Shown here piece after piece: positions 40,867-49,059 of a stretch of DNA of 64,000 nt (position 1 is the first letter of the stretch; every line of letters starts with the position of its first letter). Position numbers and translations under genes: made by a program. Origin of the DNA: Halobacterium litoreum (GTDB lineage: Archaea > Halobacteriota > Halobacteria > Halobacteriales > Halobacteriaceae). The notes beneath the pieces were generated by a model. That model was given only the letters and a program-made list of their open reading frames with translations, had not been told where the DNA came from and made no database searches. The stretch is from the NCBI RefSeq assembly GCF_021233415.1, contig NZ_CP089466.1, positions 2,356,001 to 2,420,000 on the forward strand, written 5' to 3'.

Positions 40867-42381
40867 TCAGGCGGCGTGGACGTCGTCGAGTTGGGCGACG
40901 GTCGGCGCGTTCACGATGGTGACCGTGTCACCCGAGACGACGACGCGGAACGCGTCCGCGAACGCGTTCTCGCCCTCGGGGATGCGGTAGACGTTCGCCG
41001 TGCCGTCCACGCGCTCGGCGCCGTGGTGTTCGAGCAACAGCCGGTAGCCCTCGGCGAACTCGCCGGCTTCGGTGTCGGAGTCCCACGCCGTCTTCCAGAC
41101 GTACGCCGTCTCGTTGCTCTGCGCGGAGTTCTCGGTGACGTACGGCACGAGCTTGTCGCCGTCCCAGCCGGCGGTGTACTCGTAACTGTAGTTGTAGAGG
41201 TCGAGTGTCCCGGAGTTCTGCGCGGGCGCGACGAAGTGCCGGTACGGAACGACGACGTTCGTCACCGCGCCCTGCTCGATGGACTCGGCGTAACTCGGGT
41301 ACCAGAGCATCGAGTAGAGGCCGGCCTCCCCGAACTGCGCGAAGTCGACGCTCCCGTTACCCATGTCGGGCGTCGACCACGCGTCCGTCGAGGCGTCGGC
41401 GACCGTCACGTCGGTCGGCGCGTCCTCGCCGTACTTCTCGGGGTGGATGGTCTGCTCGGTGCTCTTCGGCGGCTGCTCGTAGACGGCGTTCACTGCGTCC
41501 CAGCCGCCCTCCTCGCGGAGTTGCTGGACGAACACCGGGCCGTCGCTGTACGGCTGGAGTTTGATGGCGGCGATGCCGAGGTGGCGGTCGCCGGACCCGC
41601 CGCCACCGCCGGCCTGCTGTTGGGGCATCAGGCAGTCCCAGGACTCGGCGCAGCGCTCGCCGTAGAGGTAGTCGACGTAGTTCCCGTCACCCTCGATGAT
41701 GCCGTCTCTGGCGTTGTGGAGTTCCTGCGTGGACTGATTGTAGTCGGTGATGTCGAACTGCTGGTCTTGGAGCGCGTGGAACAACTCCTGAGACAGCGTG
41801 ATTTCGTCCATCTTCGGCGAGGACGTGTTCTCGGAGACGATGACGATGCGGTCCTCGGTCGGCGAGTAGTAGCCGCCGACGGACGCCGCGCGGTTCGACT
41901 GGAGTTGCGCTATCGCGCTCTCGTTCTCCGCGAGCATGAACGTCGCCTCGAACTTGACGTTCTGGTGGAGCGAGGCGTTCCGGGAGACGTTCCCGTACGC
42001 GTCCGCGGTGTCGTTCGCGAACTCCTCGCGGGACACGATTTCGACGGGGACCGAGCGCTCGAACTCGATGTCGCGGATGCGCTCGACGCGCGCCATCGAC
42101 CGGTTCACGACGGCGGCGAGTTCGGTGTCGTTGAGGCCGTTCGACCGGTCGACGTCTATCGACTCGTTGTACCAGAAGCCGCCCTCCCACCCGAGGACGT
42201 CCTCGTCGGGGTCGGCGTAGTCGAACGAGGACGCGTCGGTGGACTGCGGTTCGGTCGTCGATTCCGCGGGCGACGTCGACGTGACGTCCGGCGTCGTGCT
42301 GGTGTCGGCGCCCGGTGCCCCCTGACACCCGGCGAGCACGACGAGGAAGACCACGGCGACGGCGATGATACGGCGTGCCAT
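40867..42381 (-). CDS. Hvo_1808-like surface lipoprotein, QExxH variant
   Basis: This 504-residue paralogue of the neighbour (ATG giving MARRIIAV) has a lipobox LAGC near 20 and a Ser/Thr-rich linker. The alignment-equivalent zinc motif reads Q198-E-L-F-H202, so the first His ligand is replaced. The rest follows the same order, including a PDED-VLGWEGGFW segment near 60, a Gly-rich loop, and VTIVNAPTVAQLDDVHAA at the end. It may be catalytically inactive or bind metal differently. The 37-bp gap to the neighbour suggests one transcript. Confidence 0.88.
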   Translation of the reverse strand: MARRIIAVAVVFLVVLAGCQGAPGADTSTTPDVTSTSPAESTTEPQSTDASSFDYADPDEDVLGWEGGFWYNESIDVDRSNGLNDTELAAVVNRSMARVERIRDIEFERSVPVEIVSREEFANDTADAYGNVSRNASLHQNVKFEATFMLAENESAIAQLQSNRAASVGGYYSPTEDRIVIVSENTSSPKMDEITLSQELFHALQDQQFDITDYNQSTQELHNARDGIIEGDGNYVDYLYGERCAESWDCLMPQQQAGGGGGSGDRHLGIAAIKLQPYSDGPVFVQQLREEGGWDAVNAVYEQPPKSTEQTIHPEKYGEDAPTDVTVADASTDAWSTPDMGNGSVDFAQFGEAGLYSMLWYPSYAESIEQGAVTNVVVPYRHFVAPAQNSGTLDLYNYSYEYTAGWDGDKLVPYVTENSAQSNETAYVWKTAWDSDTEAGEFAEGYRLLLEHHGAERVDGTANVYRIPEGENAFADAFRVVVSGDTVTIVNAPTVAQLDDVHAA

Positions 42382-42515
42382 CACGGGAAGTCAACGGTAG
42401 GACACGTAAAACTCCCTCGGGCGGTCGCATCGACCGCGAGAACGGTCGGTTGCGCCCTCGGAGCGTCGCGTTCGCCCCCACAATTTAAGTTAGTGAGTCG
42501 AAACCTCCGCCCACG

Positions 42516-43109
42516 ATGTCGAACGACGACCACGAACGACGAGACGGCGGCCAGCGCGAGAACGAGGCCGCGGACGAACGAGACCACCTGGCGGACGCCC
42601 AGCCTCACGGCGGCGCGAACCGACGACCGGCGGGCCGCCAGCAGCCGTCGGTCACCGACCTGCTCTCCGAGCAGGCGACCCAGAACTACGCGAAGACGGT
42701 CGCGGGCGTGATGGCGGCAGTCGGCGTCGGCATCGGCGTGATGGTGATACTGCTCGGTTCGTTCGGCGGCAGCGAACTCGGCGCGTCGCTGTCGACCCAG
42801 CAGTACAAACTCGGTCTCACGAACACGGCGCTCGGCGTCGCGCCGTACGTCGGGTTCGCGGTCGCCGCGGGCGCGGGACTGCTCGTCGGCTTCAGCCTCG
42901 GCGAGCAACGCCGGGCGACCGTCGCGGCGGCCGCCGGGTCGCTCGTCGGCGCGGTGTTGTTGTTCCTGCTCGCCGAGATAATCGCGTCGACGCAGGTCTC
43001 ACAGCTCTCCGTCGACTACGGGCAGGCGCTCGTGAACGCGGTGTTGATGGGTGTCGGGACGGCAATCGCGGGCGGCGCGGGCGCGTACTTCGGCGACGAA
43101 CTGGCCTGA
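42516..43109 (+). CDS. Four-helix membrane protein with charged N-terminus
   Basis: This 197-residue protein has a 60-residue hydrophilic, Asp/Arg/Gln-rich N-terminus and four membrane helices (about 62-82, 104-127, 134-156 and 169-192). The short loops are small and Gly-rich (GAGAYFGDELA at the end). No family recognised; it is the kind of conserved haloarchaeal integral membrane protein often called hypothetical. A TATA-like aatttaagt lies about 30 bp upstream. Confidence 0.8.
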   Translation: MSNDDHERRDGGQRENEAADERDHLADAQPHGGANRRPAGRQQPSVTDLLSEQATQNYAKTVAGVMAAVGVGIGVMVILLGSFGGSELGASLSTQQYKLGLTNTALGVAPYVGFAVAAGAGLLVGFSLGEQRRATVAAAAGSLVGAVLLFLLAEIIASTQVSQLSVDYGQALVNAVLMGVGTAIAGGAGAYFGDELA

Positions 43110-43154
43110 CCGGACGCGCAAAACTGCTTTTTCGCCGGGCGACGAACGGCCGGT

Positions 43155-43727
43155 ATGGAGTTCGACCCAGCCAGCACCGCGGTCGTCGTCGTGGACATGC
43201 AGAACGGCTTCTGTCACCCCGAGGGGAGCCTGTACGCGCCCGCCAGCGAGGACGCGCTCGGCCCCGTCACCGACCTCGTCGCTCGGGCGCGGGAGGCGGG
43301 CGCGAGCGTCGTCTACACGCGCGACGTCCACCCGCCCGAGCAGTTCGCGGACAACCACTACTACGACGAGTTCGACCGGTGGGGCGAACACGTCGTCGAG
43401 GGGTCGTGGGACGCCGAACTCCACGGCGACCTGGACGTGCGAGAGGACGACCACGTCGTCGAGAAACACACCTACGACGCGTTCTACCAGACCGACCTCG
43501 AAGGCTATCTGGACAGCCACGGCGTCCACGACCTCCTGATTTGCGGGACGCTCGCGAACGTCTGCGTCCTCCACACCGCCGGCTCCGCCGGTCTCCGGGA
43601 CTACCGGCCCGTGCTCGTGGAGGACGCCGTCGGCTACATCGAGGACGACCACAGGGAGTACGCCGTCGAGCACGCCGACTGGCTGTTCGGCGAACTCGCC
43701 GAGCGCGAGACCGTGACGTTCGCCTGA
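43155..43727 (+). CDS. pncA: Isochorismatase-family hydrolase, nicotinamidase-like
   Basis: This 190-residue enzyme has the cysteine-hydrolase triad: D14 in VVVDMQNGF, K104 in VEKHTYDAF and C137 in LANVCVLHTA. An RDVHP motif near 56-60 fits the metal site of nicotinamidases, which convert nicotinamide to nicotinate for the Preiss-Handler route. A nicotinate phosphoribosyltransferase lies at 38184. The family also includes isochorismatase and other amidases, so the precise reaction is likely but not certain. Confidence 0.82.
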   Translation: MEFDPASTAVVVVDMQNGFCHPEGSLYAPASEDALGPVTDLVARAREAGASVVYTRDVHPPEQFADNHYYDEFDRWGEHVVEGSWDAELHGDLDVREDDHVVEKHTYDAFYQTDLEGYLDSHGVHDLLICGTLANVCVLHTAGSAGLRDYRPVLVEDAVGYIEDDHREYAVEHADWLFGELAERETVTFA

Positions 43728-43758
43728 CGCTCCGGAATCGTCGCGCGGACGCGAGAAA

Positions 43759-44574
43759 CTACGCGTCCCGAATCCCGACCGTCACGTCGTCGCCGGCCGA
43801 GAGGTCGTGACCGGGACAGACGAGTTTCGCGCCGAGGCGGTCGAGGCCGAGCCACAGCGACAGGCCGCGAATCGGGGCGCCGTTCGCCGTCGGCGTCACG
43901 TCCCGCCACGCGACAGTCCGGTCGCCCGTGCGGTCGCCGACGACTGAACCGAGCAGGGAGACGGTGGCGGCGTCGCCGTCCGCGTAGCCCTGTTCGTAGT
44001 GCGGGAGTCCGCCGTCCACGACGCCGCCGTCGTCGCTGGCGAGTCCCGCGAACGCCTCGCCGGGCGCGGGGTGGGCGGGCGCATCGAGGAGCGCCCACGT
44101 CTCGCCCACGTCGAGGACGGTTGCCCCGCCGTCCCACGCGACCGGTTCCACCGGAAGCCCGAGGTCGAGGGGGAGCGACCCCGACGCCCGGACGGGGTTC
44201 TGGTCGCGCGTGCGGAAGCCGAGGTGGACGTGGTTGTCGACCCACGGCGCGAAGAAGCCCGAGCGAACCATCTGCCCGAGGTCGTCGCCGACGGCGAGGC
44301 GGTCACCGGGTTCGACCGCCGGGTCGACGTGGAGCATCCGCGCGAGGTAGTCGCCGATGTCCACGACGATCAGGTGGTCGTGGTCGGCGGCGTACGGCTT
44401 CTCGGGGCAGCGCACCGTCCGCGTCTCCGTGACCTCGCCGGCGACCGGGCTGGTCGCGCGGTTCTGTTCCGGATAGAGGTCGACCGCACAGCCGGCGTCG
44501 TGGGCGGGGTACGGCGAGTTGTAGCGAGAGACCCGGGGATACCGGCGGAGCACGTCGCCGGACAGCGTGACCAT
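43759..44574 (-). CDS. M23/LytM-like peptidase-fold protein
   Basis: This 271-residue protein uses the ATG giving MVTLSGDVLR; upstream sequence is shared with the divergent gene. It has LytM features: an AHDAGCAVDLYP segment (H25, D32) in place of the usual HxxxD, then PVAGEV near 43, YLARMLHVDPAVEPGDRLAVGDDLGQ near 78, and the DNHVHLGFR motif near 117 matching the HxH metal site. In bacteria such enzymes cut peptidoglycan, which archaea lack. The acidic C-terminal half is of unknown function. Assignment to the fold is likely; activity is not. Confidence 0.72.
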   Translation of the reverse strand: MVTLSGDVLRRYPRVSRYNSPYPAHDAGCAVDLYPEQNRATSPVAGEVTETRTVRCPEKPYAADHDHLIVVDIGDYLARMLHVDPAVEPGDRLAVGDDLGQMVRSGFFAPWVDNHVHLGFRTRDQNPVRASGSLPLDLGLPVEPVAWDGGATVLDVGETWALLDAPAHPAPGEAFAGLASDDGGVVDGGLPHYEQGYADGDAATVSLLGSVVGDRTGDRTVAWRDVTPTANGAPIRGLSLWLGLDRLGAKLVCPGHDLSAGDDVTVGIRDA

Positions 44575-44626
44575 GCCCTCGGTTTGGAACCGGGAGGAAT
44601 TACCTGCGTCGGTCCCAACGAGGGGT

Positions 44627-45298
44627 ATGCGCGTACTCCGCGGCCGGGCCGACACCCGAGAGGCGGACCACGAGGCCACCCGCGACCTGCTGGATTTCGC
44701 TCGCGAGACCGGCGAGTCCGCGGTTCGTGTGTGGGCGCCCGGACGCGTGGTGGCGTTCGGGCGGCGGGACGCCAACGAGGACGGCTACGAGGACGCCCGC
44801 GAGGCCGCCCGCGAACACGGCTTCCCCGCCGTCGAGCGGCAGGTCGGCGGGCGCGCGGTGGCGTACACGGACACGACGCTCGCGTTCGCGCGCATCGAAC
44901 CCATCGGCGACGTGCGCTCGGGGCTGTCGGCGCGCTACGACGCGATGGTCGCGGACGTGCTCGACGCACTCGAAACGGTGGGGGTCGACGCCCGCGAGGG
45001 CGAACCCGCGGACTCGTTCTGTCCCGGCGACCACTCGGTGCAGGCCGACGGGAAACTCGCGGGCGTCGCCCAGCGCGTCACGAAGGGCGCGGCGCTCACC
45101 TCCGGCGTGCTCGTCGTGGACGACCGCGAGGAGATAGCGAGCGTGTTAGCGGACGTCTACCCGGCGCTCGGCGTCGATTTCGACCCCGACTCCGTGGGGA
45201 GTGTGGCGGACTCGGGCGGCGACCCCGAGCGCGTCCGCGAGGCAGTCGAAGACGCTCTTGTAGGCGGTTCGGTCCCGACCGTCGAGCGCGTACCGTGA
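44627..45298 (+). CDS. Lipoate/biotin protein ligase-like (LplA/BPL_LplA_LipB) protein
   Basis: This 223-residue protein uses the ATG giving MRVLRGRADT. It has the family layout: VRVWAPGRVVAFGRRDA near 33, then AAREHGFPAVERQVGGRAVAYT near 63, and the lysine-containing SVQADGKLAGVAQRVTKGAALTSG near 134. Such proteins attach lipoate or octanoate to a lysine of E2 or GcvH proteins. Haloarchaea often carry a short, stand-alone form like this one. The substrate is inferred. Confidence 0.87.
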   Translation: MRVLRGRADTREADHEATRDLLDFARETGESAVRVWAPGRVVAFGRRDANEDGYEDAREAAREHGFPAVERQVGGRAVAYTDTTLAFARIEPIGDVRSGLSARYDAMVADVLDALETVGVDAREGEPADSFCPGDHSVQADGKLAGVAQRVTKGAALTSGVLVVDDREEIASVLADVYPALGVDFDPDSVGSVADSGGDPERVREAVEDALVGGSVPTVERVP

Positions 45299-45439
45299 CT
45301 GCGGCGGCCACCGATTTTACGGCCAGTGACACAGCCGGTTCCCTGGCGGACTGAACGGGCGAGACGGCGAGGGCGTTCTCGGAGGCGATTCCTCGGATGT
45401 CTTCACAGCACTTACGCTCGCGCCCACAGACCTACACCC

Positions 45440-46705
45440 ATGCGAGTCATCCGGGACGCGACCCTCGCGGACGGCCGGCGGCGGGACGTGCGCGTCGGCG
45501 ACGACGGCCGCATCGACGCGGTCGGCGAGCAGTTGACCGGCGACGAAGCCATCGACGCCGACGGGAACCTCCTCCTGCCGGGCGCCGTCGACGTTCACGT
45601 ACACTTCCGACAGCCCGGCTACGACCACAAGGAGACGTGGGCGACCGGGTCGCGGAGCGCGGCCGCGGGCGGCGTGACGACGGTGGTCGACCAGCCAAAT
45701 ACGAGTCCGCCGACGGTGACGGGCGACGCCTTCGACGAGAAGGCCGAGTACGCGAGCGAGAGCGTCGTGGACTGGGGCATCAACGGCGGCGTGACGGCGG
45801 ACTGGGGCCCCGAGTCGCTGTTCGACCGGCCGCTGTTCGCGCTCGGCGAGGTGTTCCTCGCGGACTCCACGGGCGATATGGGCATCGAAGCGGAGTTGTT
45901 CGCTGACGCCTGTGAGAAGGCCGCCGACGAGGACGTGGTCGTCACCGTCCACGCGGAGGACGCCGACCTGTTCGACGAGGCGGCGAAGTCGCGGGACGAC
46001 GCGGACGCGTGGAGCGCGTACCGGACCGCCGAGGCCGAGAAAGTGGCCGTCGAGCGCGCCGTCTCGGTGGGCGGCGACGCCGGGGCGACGGTCCACATCG
46101 CGCACACGTCGACGCCGGAGGGCGTGGACGCCGCGAACGCCGGCGGCGCGACCTGCGAGGTGACGCCCCACCACCTCTTCTTGTCTCGCGACGACCTCGA
46201 CGAACTCGGGACGTTCGGGCGGATGAACCCGCCGCTCCGGAGTGAGAAGCGTCGGAAAGCGCTGTTCGAGCGACTCGCGGACGGGCGCGTCGACATGGTG
46301 GCGACGGACCACGCGCCCCACACGCGCGCGGAGAAGGACGCGAGCATCTGGGACGCGCCGTCGGGCGTGCCGGGCGTCGAGACGTCGCTCCCGCTTCTTC
46401 TGGAGGCGGCGCGAAACGGGAAACTGACCTACGAGCGCGTGCGCGACGTGACGGCCGCGAACCCCGCGAACGTGTTCGGACTGGCGCAGAAGGGGCGAAT
46501 CGAGGAAGGCCGAGACGCCGACCTCGTGCTCGTCGACCCCGAGGAGTCGCGAGCGATTCGCGGCGCGGACCTCCACTCGAACTGCGAGTGGACGCCGTTC
46601 GAGGGGAAACGAGGGGTGTTCCCGGAGTGGACGATGATTCGCGGAACGGTGGTGTGGGACGGCGAGGAGTTCGCCGCCCACGGCGGCGAGAACGTCCGGC
46701 GTTAG
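45440..46705 (+). CDS. pyrC: Dihydroorotase
   Basis: This 421-residue amidohydrolase closes carbamoyl-aspartate to dihydroorotate in pyrimidine synthesis. The metal motif HVHFRQPG lies near residue 55, and the TDHAPHTRAEKD block near 290 and HTSTPEG near 225 complete the active site. The ATG giving MRVIRDATLADGR is used; the upstream frame lacks coding character. Length and motif spacing fit class I dihydroorotases. Confidence 0.95.
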   Translation: MRVIRDATLADGRRRDVRVGDDGRIDAVGEQLTGDEAIDADGNLLLPGAVDVHVHFRQPGYDHKETWATGSRSAAAGGVTTVVDQPNTSPPTVTGDAFDEKAEYASESVVDWGINGGVTADWGPESLFDRPLFALGEVFLADSTGDMGIEAELFADACEKAADEDVVVTVHAEDADLFDEAAKSRDDADAWSAYRTAEAEKVAVERAVSVGGDAGATVHIAHTSTPEGVDAANAGGATCEVTPHHLFLSRDDLDELGTFGRMNPPLRSEKRRKALFERLADGRVDMVATDHAPHTRAEKDASIWDAPSGVPGVETSLPLLLEAARNGKLTYERVRDVTAANPANVFGLAQKGRIEEGRDADLVLVDPEESRAIRGADLHSNCEWTPFEGKRGVFPEWTMIRGTVVWDGEEFAAHGGENVRR

Positions 46706-47076
46706 ACGCCGAGCGCGAGCGACGTGGCGGCCGCGCCGAACACCCACCCGAAGCCCGACCACGACAGCACGAAAAACGCCTCGCGAGCGCTCGCTTCGGT
46801 CCAGCCCGAACTCACGTCCATGTAGGCCTGGACGCCCTCTATCGTCTCGCCGAGGCCGATAGCCGTCGACCACGCGGTGACGCCGAAGCCGAGGACGAGC
46901 AGGCCGAGCGCGAACGCCGTGTCCGTCGCGGCCCGCGGCGTCCGCACCGCGAGTAGACCCACAGAGAGCGCGACGCCGACGGCGGCGCCGACCGCCAGCC
47001 AGCGTGCCGCCGCCGGGACGAGGACGCGGAGGCGGCGACCCAGTGCGGCCGAACCGGGGGACGCGTCGTCAGTCAA
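46702..47076 (-). CDS. Four-helix membrane protein coupled to the peptide permease
   Basis: This 124-residue protein is predicted to start at a TTG overlapping the dppC stop (TTGACTGA), giving MTDDASPGSAAL; a GTG at 47121 in the same frame is the alternative. Four hydrophobic helices fill residues about 25-120. Its stop overlaps the stop of the convergent dihydroorotase gene by 4 bp. Haloarchaeal proteins of this size are often named DUF7268; no function is known. Confidence 0.75.
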   Translation of the reverse strand: MTDDASPGSAALGRRLRVLVPAAARWLAVGAAVGVALSVGLLAVRTPRAATDTAFALGLLVLGFGVTAWSTAIGLGETIEGVQAYMDVSSGWTEASAREAFFVLSWSGFGWVFGAAATSLALGV

Positions 47077-47989
47077 CGGTGTCCCGCATGCGCGGGTCGA
47101 GCGCGTCCCGCATCCCGTCACCGAGGAGGTTGAACCCGAGCACCGCGAGCGCGAGGAACAGGCCGGGGAAGAACGACCACCACCACGCGCCCGAGAACAG
47201 GCCGCGCTCGACGCCCTCGGAGAGCATCATCCCCCACGACGGGTCGCCGGGGCTCGCACCGAACCCGAGGAAGGACAGCGCCGCGATGTCGATGATGGCC
47301 AGCCCGTAGTTCAGCGTGGACTGGACCGTGATGGGCGCGAGGCAGTTCGGGAGCACGTGGCGAATCAGCAGGCGCGGGTCGGTCGCGCCGAGCGCCCGGG
47401 TCGCCTCGATGTACTCGTCTTCGAGCACTTTCAGCGCGGCGCCGCGAACGACGCGCGCGAACCGCGGCGTGTACACGAGGGTGAGCGCCGCGACGGCGCG
47501 CCACAGCCCCAGCGACTCGGGGAAGATGGTGACGAGCGCGAGCGCCAACAGCAGCGACGGGAACGAGAGCAACACGTCCATCGTGCGCATGATGACGTTG
47601 TCCGCGAGGTCGCCGTAGTACGCCGCGAGCGTCCCGGCGGCGATGCCGAGGACGGTCGACGCGAGGACGGTCGCCGTCCCGAACTTCAGCGCGAACCACG
47701 CGCCGTACAGCACGCGCGGGAAGATGTCGCGGGCCTGCCCGTCGGTGCCGAACCAGAACTCGGCGCTCGGCGCGGCCTCGGTCGGGTTCGACCCGAACTG
47801 CGTGGCGACGATGGCCTGGAGGTCGTACGCGAACCGCGCGTAGATGGCCAGCGCGAACATCCCGAGGATGAGCACGAGGCCGAAGACGGCGATTCGGTTC
47901 GACAGCAGCTCCGTGAGGAACGGGCTGGCACGGAGGCGGTCGAGGAGACTGCGCTCTACGTCAGACGATTGTGTGGTTTCGGTGCTCAT
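47069..47989 (-). CDS. dppC: Dipeptide/oligopeptide ABC permease, DppC type
   Basis: This 306-residue inner permease has the DppC/OppC plan: an N-terminal helix (about 33-53), a large extracellular loop with FGTDGQARDIFPRVLYG near 80, then five helices with the coupling loop EYIEATRALGATDPRLLIRHVLPN near 190. It forms a channel with the DppB permease whose gene it overlaps by 4 bp. Together with the binding protein and fused ATPase downstream, this is a complete peptide importer. Confidence 0.93.
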   Translation of the reverse strand: MSTETTQSSDVERSLLDRLRASPFLTELLSNRIAVFGLVLILGMFALAIYARFAYDLQAIVATQFGSNPTEAAPSAEFWFGTDGQARDIFPRVLYGAWFALKFGTATVLASTVLGIAAGTLAAYYGDLADNVIMRTMDVLLSFPSLLLALALVTIFPESLGLWRAVAALTLVYTPRFARVVRGAALKVLEDEYIEATRALGATDPRLLIRHVLPNCLAPITVQSTLNYGLAIIDIAALSFLGFGASPGDPSWGMMLSEGVERGLFSGAWWWSFFPGLFLALAVLGFNLLGDGMRDALDPRMRDTVD

Positions 47990-48999
47990 TGGTCGATCCG
48001 GGGGTCGAGGACGGAGTACGTGATGTCCACGAAGAGGTTGACGAGCGTGTACAGGAACGCGAACACCAACACGGTCGCCTGCACGACCGGGTAGTCGCTA
48101 CGACTGATGGCGTCCACGAGCAGGGTCCCGATGCCGTTGATTTCGAAGACGGTCTCGGTGAGGACGGAGCCGCCGAGCAGCGACCCGAACTGGATGCCGA
48201 TGATGGTGATGACGGGGATGAACGCGTTCCGGAGGCCGTGCTTGAGGACCGTAATCTTCGAACCTTGGCCCTTCGCGCGGGCGGTCCGCATGTAGTCCTG
48301 CCGGATGACCTCCAGCAGCGAGGAGCGCATCATCCGCGAGATGAACGCCATCGAGTAGATGCCGAGGACGACGACGGGCATCAGCAGGTGCATCACCGCG
48401 GACCGGAACGCCGCCATGTTCCCGGCGAGGAGCGTGTCCACGAGGATGAAGCCGGTGGTCGAGTCGATGAAGTACGCCGACCCGATGCGGCCGCTCGTCG
48501 GAAGGATGCCGAGGACCTGCGCGAACAGCAGGATGAGCAGGGGGCCACTCCAGTAGATGGGGACGCTGATGCCGGCGAGCGCGCCGACGCGGGTCAGGTG
48601 GTCCGTGAGCGTGTCCTGCTTGACGGCGCTCAGGATGCCCAGCGGGATGCCGAACAGGAGGCCCGCAATCTGCCCGAGGATGGCGAGTTCGATGGTGACC
48701 GGGAGGCGGTCGGCGAGCAGTTCACTGACCGGCATGCCGCGCTGGACTTGGTACGACTCGCCGAAGTTGAACGTGACAACTTCGCCGAGGAAGCGGACGT
48801 ACTGTTGCCAGAGCGGGTCGTCGAGGCCGAGGTCGGCCCGGACTTCGTTGATGAACTCCTGGCTCGCTCGGTCGCCGGCGATGGCGACGGCGGGGTCGCC
48901 CGGCGAGAGGTGGAGAACGGCGAAGACGAGCGACGCCACCCCGAACAACACGGGAACGAGCAGCAGTAGTCGTTTGGTTACAAACCGCTTTGATACCAT
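47986..48999 (-). CDS. dppB: Dipeptide/oligopeptide ABC permease, DppB type
   Basis: This 337-residue permease starts MVSKRFVTKRLLLLVPVLF, the typical DppB/OppB N-terminal helix. It has six helices and the coupling loop QDYMRTARAKGQGSKITVLKHGLRN near 220, close to the cytoplasmic ATPase contact. The PGDPA segment near 33 and the FGESYQVQRGMPVSELLADRLP segment near 78 are family hallmarks. It overlaps dppC by 4 bp. Confidence 0.93.
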   Translation of the reverse strand: MVSKRFVTKRLLLLVPVLFGVASLVFAVLHLSPGDPAVAIAGDRASQEFINEVRADLGLDDPLWQQYVRFLGEVVTFNFGESYQVQRGMPVSELLADRLPVTIELAILGQIAGLLFGIPLGILSAVKQDTLTDHLTRVGALAGISVPIYWSGPLLILLFAQVLGILPTSGRIGSAYFIDSTTGFILVDTLLAGNMAAFRSAVMHLLMPVVVLGIYSMAFISRMMRSSLLEVIRQDYMRTARAKGQGSKITVLKHGLRNAFIPVITIIGIQFGSLLGGSVLTETVFEINGIGTLLVDAISRSDYPVVQATVLVFAFLYTLVNLFVDITYSVLDPRIDQ

Positions 49000-49059
49000 T
49001 ACCCAAGGGGAGAGGACGAGGGGTAAAAAATGTCCCGTCGTGCGTCGACTACGGACTCG

